The notes beneath the pieces were generated by a model that worked only from the letters and a program-made list of their open reading frames with translations, made no database searches and was not told the DNA's origin. A program made the translations under genes and the position numbers. This document shows, in pieces, positions 28,469 through 37,183 of a stretch of DNA of 64,000 nt. Position 1 is the stretch's first letter, and each line of letters begins with the position of its first letter. The DNA comes from Neisseria elongata subsp. elongata (GTDB lineage: Bacteria > Pseudomonadota > Gammaproteobacteria > Burkholderiales > Neisseriaceae), in NCBI RefSeq assembly GCF_900113545.1, contig NZ_FOPS01000003.1, forward strand, positions 1 through 64,000, read 5' to 3'.

Positions 28469-29104
28469 ATGTTTCATCCTGTGCGAGAGATCAAACCTAC
28501 ACGACGCAGTGTATCCGGGGTGTATCCATTCCGCAAACAGTATTCACTTGCTTACGAATCGTCTTTAGAGCGCGATTTTATTGTATTGCAAGAATTTGAC
28601 AGTTCTGTCATTGAAGTTATTGCCCAGCCCATCAAGATTCCTTTTTTGTTAAAAGGAAGAAATTATCACTATACGCCGGATTTCCTTGTGCTGTTTGAGC
28701 AAAGTTGTCTAAAGCGGGGAATGTTGGTCGAAGTCAAACCGGAATCCGAATGGCGCAACCATTGGCGTTCTTGGTTGTCGAAATGGAAGGCTGCTTACCG
28801 TTGGGCTGTTGAGCGGGATTTCCTGTTTCATATTTATGATGAGTCACGCATAAGAGGACAGCGGTTAGCGAATATCAAAACACTTTCACGTTTTCTCGAT
28901 AAGCAGTCTGACGATGCACTGGCCGGTCTGATTGCTGATTTTGTAGGTGACAGCATGGTTTCGATGGGAGATATTTTGTCGCACTTTTCAACTTTTCCTG
29001 CCTGCAGCTCGGAGGTCTATCGGATGCTGGCAAATCGAGGGTTGTTTTTTGACTTAGAAGGTCCTCTCTCTGCCGATACTTTGATATGGAGAAAAAATGA
29101 CTGA
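28469..29104 (+). CDS. tnsA: Tn7-like transposase endonuclease subunit TnsA
   Basis: Restriction-fold endonuclease (211 residues) that nicks the 5' ends of the element so that it moves by cut-and-paste. The catalytic arrangement is readable: Glu34 in YESSLERDF, Asp71 in HYTPDF, and the E-x-K pair Glu88/Lys90 in MLVEVKPE. The C-terminal part (about 110-211) is the winged-helix domain that contacts TnsC and TnsB. First gene of a five-gene overlapping operon; its stop overlaps tnsB by 8 nt. AT-rich compared with the flanking core genome. Confidence 0.92.
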   Translation: MFHPVREIKPTRRSVSGVYPFRKQYSLAYESSLERDFIVLQEFDSSVIEVIAQPIKIPFLLKGRNYHYTPDFLVLFEQSCLKRGMLVEVKPESEWRNHWRSWLSKWKAAYRWAVERDFLFHIYDESRIRGQRLANIKTLSRFLDKQSDDALAGLIADFVGDSMVSMGDILSHFSTFPACSSEVYRMLANRGLFFDLEGPLSADTLIWRKND

Positions 29105-30998
29105 TCCGGACAAACAAAAAAAGGCAACTTCCCGAGGTAAATTAAGCCTTTCTGTCAATGAGTATGTGCGTCACATTCCTACCAATCGGCAGTACCGGAT
29201 CAGTAAGCTGATTGACCACACTTATATTTTGGCTGCTAATGAAAACGGCCAAGAAAAAGTATTAAAAATTGAAGAATTGGGGTTACCGGAAACCAATATT
29301 ACTCCTTATACGGGAGACTTGGATCAACTTGAGGATAAGCTTTGGGCAGAAGCAAAATATCGCCATGAGTTGATCCAGCCATTGTTGAAAGATGAAATCG
29401 CCGGCAGAACAGCCATTGAAGCGTATGCAAAGGAAAAAGGAGTGGGTTATTCCTCTCTTTACCGCTGGCTGCGTGTTTATAAAACCAGCAACAGTATTTC
29501 TTCTCTAATTTCCCGACAAAGAGGCTGGTTGAAAGGTGCATCCAGACTGGATCAAGAAACAGAGAAAATCATTCAGGAATCCATTCAGAAATACTACTTA
29601 TCAGAACAACGTCTCTCCCCGATCAAAGTCATCCAGCAAATACGGGTTTTATGCCATCAGCAGGGCATCAAACCGCCGGCAGACAATTCAATCAGGAAGC
29701 GGATGAATGAACTGTCGGAGAAGGAAATTTTGCGTAGGCGCGGCTACAAAGAAAAGGCCAAAAACAAATTCCAGCCGAAGCCCGGCCGCTTTCCCGATGT
29801 ATCTTACCCTTTGGATGTGATCCAAATTGACCATACGCCGATGGATATCATCTTGGTGGACGATAAAACCCGCCAAGCTATCGGACGGCCTTGGTTGACG
29901 GTTGCCATTGACGTTTACAGCCGCATGATTTGTGGTTATTACCTATCTTTGGATGCTCCGTCTGAAATTTCGGTTGCTATGTGTATTGCCCATTGTGTAC
30001 TACCGAAAGAGGAATGGCTGTCAGCCAAAGGTGTAAATGGAGAGTGGAAGGTTTGGGGGTTGCCGAAAAAAATCCATGTGGACAATGGCATGGATTTCCG
30101 TACCGAAACCCTGAAAAGAGCCTGCCTTGAGTATGGTATTACCTTGGAATACCGACCTGTCAGGATGCCGAATTACGGTGGTCATATTGAACGCCTGATT
30201 GGTACTTTGATGCGGGAAAGTCATCAGTTAGCCGGCACTACGTTTTCCAATATAAAAGAAAAAGATAATTATAAATCAGTCAATAAGGCATCGTTCACGT
30301 TTGATGAACTGGAAGAATGGCTGTTGAATTTGATTGTGAATATTTATCACAAGCGTATTCACCGTGGTATTGAAATGCGGCCTGAAGATAAATGGGATCT
30401 CGGCATTTTCGGTAACGGTCGTGAACACATCGGATGCGGATTACCTGATATCCCTGTGGATAAAGAAAGGCTCATGTTGGATTTCATGCCTTTTACCTAC
30501 CGTACCATACAGGCTAATGGCGTGACGTGGGACGGAGTGCGTTATTTCGACTTCTGTCTGGCACCGTTTATTGGGAAGAGTGAGAACGGCAAATCGTGTG
30601 AATACCTGTTTCGACGGGATCCGCGCAATGTGGCAGTCATTTACTTTTTTAATCCGAATTCAAAAAGTTATGTCGGTATTCCTGCAGCGGATCAAAAGTT
30701 TCCCCGAACAAGCGTATGGCAACTGCGGGAAACAAAAAAACGTTTGCGTGAATTGGGAAGAAAAAATTACAACGAGCATCAATTGATTGAGGCAATACAG
30801 CAGATGAGTCGTTTAGAAGAGAGCGCACAACAAAAAACTTTGAAAGCACGACGGAAAAGGCAGCGCAATGTTCTTCACGATAGGCAGATTACCCCTATTA
30901 AACCCGATGTATCCCGAAACCTGCCACCTGTTTCGGAGATTGCAGTACCGGATGTGGCCGTAAAAGTTGAAATCAAACCATTTGAGGACATTGAGTGA
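29097..30998 (+). CDS. tnsB: Tn7-like transposase TnsB (DDE family)
   Basis: Rve-superfamily DDE transposase (633 residues) that binds the end repeats, cuts the 3' ends and joins them to target DNA. N-terminal helix-turn-helix domains lie at about 95-215; the catalytic core has Asp245 (VIQIDHTPMD), Asp329 (IHVDNGMDF) and Glu365 (GGHIERLIGT). A beta-barrel and a basic C-terminal tail (KARRKRQRN) follow, the tail being the part that contacts TnsC in relatives. The overlap with tnsC is ATGA (4 nt). Intact, so transposition could still be possible. Confidence 0.94.
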   Translation: MTDPDKQKKATSRGKLSLSVNEYVRHIPTNRQYRISKLIDHTYILAANENGQEKVLKIEELGLPETNITPYTGDLDQLEDKLWAEAKYRHELIQPLLKDEIAGRTAIEAYAKEKGVGYSSLYRWLRVYKTSNSISSLISRQRGWLKGASRLDQETEKIIQESIQKYYLSEQRLSPIKVIQQIRVLCHQQGIKPPADNSIRKRMNELSEKEILRRRGYKEKAKNKFQPKPGRFPDVSYPLDVIQIDHTPMDIILVDDKTRQAIGRPWLTVAIDVYSRMICGYYLSLDAPSEISVAMCIAHCVLPKEEWLSAKGVNGEWKVWGLPKKIHVDNGMDFRTETLKRACLEYGITLEYRPVRMPNYGGHIERLIGTLMRESHQLAGTTFSNIKEKDNYKSVNKASFTFDELEEWLLNLIVNIYHKRIHRGIEMRPEDKWDLGIFGNGREHIGCGLPDIPVDKERLMLDFMPFTYRTIQANGVTWDGVRYFDFCLAPFIGKSENGKSCEYLFRRDPRNVAVIYFFNPNSKSYVGIPAADQKFPRTSVWQLRETKKRLRELGRKNYNEHQLIEAIQQMSRLEESAQQKTLKARRKRQRNVLHDRQITPIKPDVSRNLPPVSEIAVPDVAVKVEIKPFEDIE

Positions 30999-31879
30999 TG
31001 GAACGCTATCCACATATCAACCCGAAGTTTCGACACTGTTTATCATTGTCGGATGAAGAGCGGATCACTTTTATCCGGGAATCTCGTTGGATTGGTTACA
31101 GTCAAGCGCGGGAAATCCTGCAGCTGTTGGAAGAAATGCTGAATTACCCGAAGAAACCGCGTATGCCAAATATTTTGTTGGTTGGTGAATCAAATAACGG
31201 CAAAACAACCTTGATTCATCATTTCTACAAAAAGCATGGTGAGGCATACGAAGACGAAGATCTGAACTTGGTCAAGCCGATTCTAATGATCGAGTCCCCT
31301 GCTATAGCCAGTGAAAAAGCATTATATATGGCTATTTTGAATGAGTTAATGGCGGTATACCGGGATACGGCGTCAGTTGAGACGCTTTACACGCAAACTT
31401 TGCATTTAATGCGTACTTTCGGGGTAAAAATGCTGATCATTGATGAATTTCATTCAATGTTCAGCGGAACGGCCCGCAAACAGCGGGACATGATGAATAC
31501 TTTAAAACGTCTGTGCAACGAATTACAGATTCCGATCATTGGCGTAGGTACAGAAAATGCGGTCAATATTTTACATACGGACAAACAGTTCGCCAGCCGT
31601 TTTGAAGTCTGGGAATTGCCGGCATGGGAATTCAACGAGGATTTCCTGCGCTTGATGATGTCTTTTGAATCCGTTTTGCCTTTAAGAGAAGCATCCAATC
31701 TTGCAAGCCCTGATATAGCAAGAGCAATCTTTTACAAAAGCAAAGGCAATTTGGGTAATGTGAGCAGGCTTTTGGAGCGCTGTGCGGTTGAGGCTATCCG
31801 GACAAAAACAGAGAAAATAAATTTGAAAGCCATTGAGAAGCAGCAGAACTTTATGTCTACTATAAAGGGGCTAGTATGA
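30995..31879 (+). CDS. tnsC: Tn7-like AAA+ regulator TnsC
   Basis: AAA+ ATPase (294 residues) that links target selection (TniQ or TnsE) to the transposase. Walker A is GESNNGKTTL (about 64-73) and Walker B is MLIIDEFH (about 145-152), followed by the sensor-1 region PIIGVGTENA and a C-terminal helical lid. It is short like TniB rather than like the longer Tn7 TnsC. It overlaps tnsB and tniQ by 4 nt each. Confidence 0.93.
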   Translation: MMERYPHINPKFRHCLSLSDEERITFIRESRWIGYSQAREILQLLEEMLNYPKKPRMPNILLVGESNNGKTTLIHHFYKKHGEAYEDEDLNLVKPILMIESPAIASEKALYMAILNELMAVYRDTASVETLYTQTLHLMRTFGVKMLIIDEFHSMFSGTARKQRDMMNTLKRLCNELQIPIIGVGTENAVNILHTDKQFASRFEVWELPAWEFNEDFLRLMMSFESVLPLREASNLASPDIARAIFYKSKGNLGNVSRLLERCAVEAIRTKTEKINLKAIEKQQNFMSTIKGLV

Positions 31880-32931
31880 AAATACGTACTCCGAAAATTA
31901 TTCCGGAAGAATCTTTAAGCTCTTGGATGATACGCATATCTTTGTTGAACGCTTGCGATATGTGGACTTTATCTTGGAAAGTCTGGGAGAAAGGCCGCCT
32001 CCTTACGAGTGACTTCGAGCGAAATCTCCCTGCAGAACGTATCCATCAACTGTCGGAGGTTTCTGGCAGACCGTATGCCGAGATTGATGCTCTACTGCTG
32101 ATTCACTCTGTGCGACAGCATACAGTAGTATTGAACACTGCGGGCAAAATTTGGCCTTGGATGATACCTATCGGTATCTGTTATAGAAGCCGGTCAATCG
32201 GACAACCATTTTGCCCGCAATGCTTTCAAGAAGGCACTCCCCATCTTCGTCGCGAGTGGCGTATGGCGTGGGCAACAGCTTGCAATAAGCATCGGATTTT
32301 ATTGCAAGATTGCTGTCCGGAATGCGGATTTTTATATTCCCCTACCAAATTAACCGGCTTCGAAAGGAGCATGGTATTTTGTCATCACTGTGGCCACGAC
32401 ATGCGGAAAAACTCAGTTAAGCCTGCTTTTTCTGCCATACAGTCTGCAATCGAGAAGAATAAGTTGTGTTGTTTCGGGCAGAAATGCGATATGTCCACAT
32501 GGCTGCTCACTTTGGATAATGCAGTCTGTTTAATTCGGAGAGCAACTTTGGCACCCACCGGATACATCAGTACCATGTTGCATGATTTAGGACTAATCCG
32601 ACTACCGGAGTCTCCGAAAACCGGCGGAACATTCGAATGGTTGCCAATTTGGGAACGTCATGCCTTATTAGAAGCCGCGGCCTGCGTGATAAGCCAACGC
32701 ATGTCCAATTTGATTCAATCGGCTCAGAAAAATCGTGTAACAAAAAGCACTTTACTAAACACATTGCATAGAGATCGGTCTCCTGTTTTTGTCGAATTAT
32801 ACGATCATCTCCCGGTTAGTGAGCGGACTTCAGGGTCAAAAACCAAGCACAACTGTCCACAATCGAAACAAGCCGTAATGAAGAAATGGGCTCGTTTGGA
32901 ACGTAAAATTCAAAGAGTCATTGCATCATGA
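31876..32931 (+). CDS. tniQ: TniQ/TnsD-family target-selection protein
   Basis: 351 residues. The TniQ signature is at the N-terminus (ESLSSWMIRISLLN) with zinc ligands CPQCF (about 112), CNKH, CCPECGFLY and CHHCGHD (about 170). The helix-turn-helix-rich C-terminus is expected to bind the attachment site. Given the insertion in comM, this protein is the likely comM-recognition factor (inference). It overlaps both neighbours by 4 nt. Confidence 0.9.
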   Translation: MKIRTPKIIPEESLSSWMIRISLLNACDMWTLSWKVWEKGRLLTSDFERNLPAERIHQLSEVSGRPYAEIDALLLIHSVRQHTVVLNTAGKIWPWMIPIGICYRSRSIGQPFCPQCFQEGTPHLRREWRMAWATACNKHRILLQDCCPECGFLYSPTKLTGFERSMVFCHHCGHDMRKNSVKPAFSAIQSAIEKNKLCCFGQKCDMSTWLLTLDNAVCLIRRATLAPTGYISTMLHDLGLIRLPESPKTGGTFEWLPIWERHALLEAAACVISQRMSNLIQSAQKNRVTKSTLLNTLHRDRSPVFVELYDHLPVSERTSGSKTKHNCPQSKQAVMKKWARLERKIQRVIAS

Positions 32932-34367
32932 AAGACTGCTCCCAATGTGGTAAATCCGTGCGGATATACAACCGGGTCTTCAACGGAATGGGGTATTGTG
33001 CTGCCTGCTATAATCGGGAGTTCAAACACAAGCCCTGTGCCAAGTGCGGCGAGATTTACCGCCTGCCTCACCGAGAAAAAGACGTCGTTTGTGACAAGTG
33101 CCAGAAAAACCGTCCGTGCCTGCGTTGCGGAAAAGAACATTACTCCATCGGAAAGCTGACTCAGTACGGTCCGGTGTGTCATGCTTGTGCTGTTTATTTC
33201 AGGGAGAAAAAAATCTGCTCTGTCTGTAAAAAGCAATCTTTCGGAGCTACCCGTTTGGGGAAAAGCGGTACGGGCGCTTGGTTTTGCCCAAGTTGTTATG
33301 GCAAGGCGAGAGGCCATGCCAGCTGTCCCCAGTGCGGTAGACACCGGATGTTACAAAAAACAGAGCATGGACTCATGTGCAAAAAATGTGCTACTGAAGG
33401 GCATACCAAATGCACAATCTGCCATGCAGAAATACCCGCAGGAAAAGGAAAAAAGTGTGATGATTGCGCTTGGGCAGAAAGGTTGGCACACCGAATAAAT
33501 TTACTCAAAGTTTCCGTTCGGAAAGGGGCAGTGCGGGACGCATTTCCTGTCTTCGCCCTGTGGTTGGCACAAGATGTCGGCAACGATAAAGCCGCCATGA
33601 CCATAGAGCGTTATGCCCCTTTTTTCCGCGATGCAGCGCAACAATGGCCTACCTTGCCGGATTTTCCAACCATTTTGAGCCACTTTAAACCCAAAGGCAT
33701 GCGCCGTTATCTCAAGGTCAAACAATGGTTGGAACAATTACCCAATCAGAAAACCGACAAGCAGTTGGCCGTAGACTTGGCCGAGCTGGACAGGATTGAA
33801 GTTTTACGGGGGAAGTTGGCCGGCAACCCCGTTGCAGAAAGCTTATTTGACAGCTATCACGACAAATTGCTTTCAAAGTATCACGCTGGTAAAACATCCA
33901 TTACTTCCATCCGTTTAGCGATGCAGCCTGTTATCGGTTTAATGCAAGGCTTTAACCATTTTCCGACTCAGAAGGATATTGATGCCTATTTGAGAAAAAA
34001 ACCAGGGCAGAGAGCCGCACTGACTGGGTTTATCAGTTACCTACGCCGTGAGCATGCTTTGGATTTGCACATCAGCAAAGTCACGAAAAAAGACCAACAG
34101 CGAATGAAAGTTGCCAAAAGGAATGCTTTGGAAAAAAAGGTGATTGCTTATATCATGCGTTGCTACAAAGATCCGGATGCTTTCCGGTTACATGATTGGC
34201 TCAGACTGGCCCTGCCGTATTTCCATTGGCGGGAAATACGCTCAGAGTATACTGTTATCGAACGTCCCGACGGCTATATGGTATCTCAATTGGGAGAAGA
34301 AATGTTTGTCCCCAAACTGACAGGTGAATTTAGTTTTATGAAAAAAGTTATGGCTGAAATAAATTAG
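32928..34367 (+). CDS. Zinc-ribbon-rich transposon protein, TnsF-like candidate
   Basis: 479 residues, fifth gene of the tns operon (ATGA overlap with tniQ). The first 185 residues hold about a dozen CxxC pairs (CSQCGK, CAKCGE, CDKCQK, CLRCGKEH, CSVCKK, CPQCGRHR, CTICHAE), so it probably binds several zinc ions. Residues about 330-400 (SITSIRLAMQPVIG through AALTGFISYLRREHAL) resemble the SAM-like core-binding domain of tyrosine recombinases; the C-terminus shows no complete R-H-R-Y catalytic set. From memory, comM-type Tn7-like elements carry a recombinase-derived accessory protein called TnsF; I assign this one tentatively. The role is unproven. Confidence 0.6.
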   Translation: MKDCSQCGKSVRIYNRVFNGMGYCAACYNREFKHKPCAKCGEIYRLPHREKDVVCDKCQKNRPCLRCGKEHYSIGKLTQYGPVCHACAVYFREKKICSVCKKQSFGATRLGKSGTGAWFCPSCYGKARGHASCPQCGRHRMLQKTEHGLMCKKCATEGHTKCTICHAEIPAGKGKKCDDCAWAERLAHRINLLKVSVRKGAVRDAFPVFALWLAQDVGNDKAAMTIERYAPFFRDAAQQWPTLPDFPTILSHFKPKGMRRYLKVKQWLEQLPNQKTDKQLAVDLAELDRIEVLRGKLAGNPVAESLFDSYHDKLLSKYHAGKTSITSIRLAMQPVIGLMQGFNHFPTQKDIDAYLRKKPGQRAALTGFISYLRREHALDLHISKVTKKDQQRMKVAKRNALEKKVIAYIMRCYKDPDAFRLHDWLRLALPYFHWREIRSEYTVIERPDGYMVSQLGEEMFVPKLTGEFSFMKKVMAEIN

Positions 34368-34898
34368 CATCCATGCCGGTTACATTAGCATTATTCATTT
34401 TAAAGGGTTTTTCCGCAACATTTTCAATAGCACTTTATACAGATCATCATGCCGGTAGTTGAAGCGGAACTCGGTTTCTTTTAAATGCAGGTAAAAGGTA
34501 TGCTTCGGTACCCCGTTAAATTGTACCAAACGATGCTTGGCATAGCTCCAAAAGGATTCAATACCGTTGATATGTTGCACACTTCGAGCAAACTCATTGT
34601 CGCCGTGACGAACTCTAAAATGTTTGGCAAAACCCATGTCGACCAATCCCTGACAGCCCCGCCAGCCGTCGGTATTGGTCACACCCTCAATCACGATACG
34701 GCCTCGGATAACCTTTTGCAGCGTTGCTTTGGAAGCATCGGGAACGATTTCGGTATAAACCTTGTCGCCTCGTTTGAGGATGTCGAAGACGATGGTTTTA
34801 CCGCCTGCTCCGCGCCCGCGTTTACCTCGGATGCGCTTTGCACCGAAATAGGATTCGTCTAATTCTACAATGTCGTAGAAAGGCGTGTGCTGTTCGCA
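34368..34898 (-). mobile_element. Truncated IS1595-family (ISXO2-like) element
   Basis: The minus strand encodes the C-terminal two-thirds of an ISXO2-like DDE transposase, ending at 34395. The catalytic regions VELDESYFGAKR, NTDGWRGCQ and HINGIESFWSYAK are present, but the N-terminal zinc-ribbon/HTH is lost. On the transposase-start side the homology stops abruptly at about 34898, where it abuts an unrelated HTH gene fragment. The other boundary is set just after the stop of the preceding gene and is approximate. A different subgroup from the copy at 56.3 kb. Confidence 0.75.
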
Positions 34899-35067
34899 TT
34901 TCCGGCTATCTGAAAATGAGCCGCAGCAAGCTCTATCAGATGGCCCCAAAAGGCGACCTGCCAGTTTCAAGATCGGAACCCAATGGCGATTCGACCGAGA
35001 CAAGATCGATGACTGGGTGAAAAGTCACAAGTTTTCTACTTCGAGAAATAAGGATGGCATCCAATAA
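34899..35067 (+). pseudogene. Excisionase-type HTH protein remnant, truncated and frameshifted
   Basis: Joining two frames gives GYLKMSRSKLYQMAPKGDLP then FKIGTQWRFDRDKIDDWVK and a stop at 35067. This is the HTH_17 (MerR/excisionase) fold. One T appears to be missing in CCAGTTTCAAG, which shifts the frame at about 34969, and the start codon was removed at the IS junction. The stop codon overlaps the ATG of the dynamin-like gene, so the intact gene was probably its operon partner. Confidence 0.7.
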
Positions 35068-37166
35068 TGTTTCAATACGATGTTGATTCAGGCACAGAGC
35101 TTGAGGATGCGCTCAAGAGTTGTCGTAAAGCAGCCCGCCATGGATACGCTATTGCCAAAGAAAATCTTCAGGAAACCGCCAAAGCCATTAAGGGTGTTTC
35201 TGATTCGCTATCCAAATGCTTGATGTCGCTCGAGAATGGATCGGTGCGCACTCCGGGAATTGTAAACCAGCTCAAGTCACAACTATCCGGTGTAGTTACT
35301 GAGCTCGAAGGTTTACAGAAAACGTCCGATTTGGCCCTGGAAGAACGCCGTAAGAGCCTGGACAGTTTTTCCATTACCCTTTTCGGTCGCACCATGGCTG
35401 GGAAGTCAACACTGATGGAAATTCTCACGCGTGGAGACGGAGAATCAATCGGTACCGGATCACAAAGAACCACGCGTGACGTCCGAGGTTATCAGTGGAA
35501 CGGGCTTGAAGTAACAGATGTGCCGGGTGTTGCTGCGTTTGAGGGCGCAGAAGATGAGGAGCTTGCATTTAAAGCTGCCGCCCAAGCCGATCTGGTTCTT
35601 TTTCTGATTACAGATGATGCCCCTCAGCCGGTTGAAGCGGAATGCTTGGCGCAAGTGCGCCGCTTGGGAAAACCTGTTCTGGGAATATGCAACGTCAAGG
35701 CTGCCGTTGACGATGAAGATGACCTACTACTATTTCTAAGAGCCCCACACCGCCCCTTTGATCGAACGCGCATAGATCAACTGCTTCAACAATTTCATCT
35801 CCTTGCCGACCAGCATATACCTGGAAAGCGGATACCTTTCGTGGTAACCCATCTTCGCTCACGTTTTCTCGCATATCAGCCTGGGCTTGAAAAGCATCGA
35901 GGTAAACTACTCAAGGCAAGCCGTTTCGATGGTGTTGAATCCCGTATCGTTAACGAAGTCGTTGGTCGAGGTACTTTTTTACGAGTGAAAAGTTTCGTCG
36001 ACGGATCTGTTACCTCCATGATGGATCTTACCGACCTGCTATTAGAATTTAGTGCTAAAAATTCCAGCAGTGGACGGGTTCTAATAGATAAAAGACAACA
36101 GTTCCGAGATTGGGCACAAGAGTTTAGAACCTCTGGTCAAGAGCGGATCAATACTTTGATTTCAAAAGCTATGGATTCACTCCGCGATGAAGTCCCCTCT
36201 TTCGCTGAAGACCATTACGAGAACCGGTCCGCTGGAGAAAGCTGGAAACGGCTTGTTGAATCCAACGGTGTGATCCGTAAGGTCGAAAAACTTCAAAAAG
36301 AACTTCTCGATGAATGCAAAAAAGCCCTTAGTGAAGTCGCTCGGGAATTGAAGTCTGAACTTTCGCTTGTTGCAAGTCTTTCCAGTGACCGCCACATCAA
36401 GATGGATAGTATCTTTAATGTGAAACGTGCATGGAATTGGGGAACCAATATCCTTGCTGGCGGACTTGGAATTGCCGCCCTGGTTCTTGCTAATGGACCG
36501 CTAGGTTGGGCGGCGGCAGCGGTTGGTGCTGTGGGATGGCTTATCTCTTTGTTTTTCGATGATCGAGAGGAAAAAGCCCGAAGAGCAAGAGAAAAATTAA
36601 GCAGGCGGCTCATCGACAATATCAATAAAATGGAACGCGACCTTCGAAAGAACTTAGGTGACTGGTTCCATCAAGAGCTCTTGGGCAAGCAGATAGACGT
36701 TCTCTTGGTCGATTTGGGTGCGGTTACATCAGGATTGTTTGAGCTTGCCGATGCTCAACGCGCACTAGCTTGGACGTTAAATGACAGACAAAAAGATCTT
36801 GGGCGTACTCTTGCGAGGGAAGCATTGAGCCAGCTGGGTGCAGTAGGTCTGCTTGACTCGATAATGGATGTAGCCAGGGTTCCGGGTCTTGCCACAATGT
36901 TTTTGATCAAACCCAATGTTACATTTCCTGGTCAAATTCGCAGCGAACTTGAAAAGCTACTGGGTGAGCAAATCTGGTTCGTTATCGATACGAAAAACAC
37001 ATTTTCGATTCTTTCACAGGCCATTGGGCGGAATTGTGGAAAAAACAAAATCAGCATCGAAAAAAAAATACGTGTTGCGCATGTCCCCCTTGATGACCTT
37101 GATGCGGTAACTAAAGCGCGAGTAAGGCTTGCCCAGCAACTTACAGGCTTCCATGTAATGAGATAA
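35067..37166 (+). CDS. Dynamin-like large GTPase
   Basis: 699 residues. After a helical N-terminus (1-100) comes a GTPase domain: G1 GRTMAGKSTL near 109, a threonine-rich G2 (RTTRDVRGY), G3 DVPGV near 152, and a possible G4 NVKA near 212. Long helical regions follow, interrupted by a hydrophobic glycine/alanine-rich stretch (about 470-500, LAGGLGIAALVLA, WLISLFF) that could insert in membrane. This is the layout of bacterial dynamin-like proteins, which occur in pairs and in some cases act in phage defence or membrane repair. It is paired with the next, damaged gene. Confidence 0.7.
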   Translation: MFQYDVDSGTELEDALKSCRKAARHGYAIAKENLQETAKAIKGVSDSLSKCLMSLENGSVRTPGIVNQLKSQLSGVVTELEGLQKTSDLALEERRKSLDSFSITLFGRTMAGKSTLMEILTRGDGESIGTGSQRTTRDVRGYQWNGLEVTDVPGVAAFEGAEDEELAFKAAAQADLVLFLITDDAPQPVEAECLAQVRRLGKPVLGICNVKAAVDDEDDLLLFLRAPHRPFDRTRIDQLLQQFHLLADQHIPGKRIPFVVTHLRSRFLAYQPGLEKHRGKLLKASRFDGVESRIVNEVVGRGTFLRVKSFVDGSVTSMMDLTDLLLEFSAKNSSSGRVLIDKRQQFRDWAQEFRTSGQERINTLISKAMDSLRDEVPSFAEDHYENRSAGESWKRLVESNGVIRKVEKLQKELLDECKKALSEVARELKSELSLVASLSSDRHIKMDSIFNVKRAWNWGTNILAGGLGIAALVLANGPLGWAAAAVGAVGWLISLFFDDREEKARRAREKLSRRLIDNINKMERDLRKNLGDWFHQELLGKQIDVLLVDLGAVTSGLFELADAQRALAWTLNDRQKDLGRTLAREALSQLGAVGLLDSIMDVARVPGLATMFLIKPNVTFPGQIRSELEKLLGEQIWFVIDTKNTFSILSQAIGRNCGKNKISIEKKIRVAHVPLDDLDAVTKARVRLAQQLTGFHVMR

Positions 37167-37183
37167 ACGACGAAGGAGATTAT

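Noticed and set aside
34885-35067. A 60-residue plus-strand protein starting at 34885
   Set aside because: Its first half is a frame-shifted reading of an HTH domain; only the second half is native, so it is a pseudogene piece rather than a gene.
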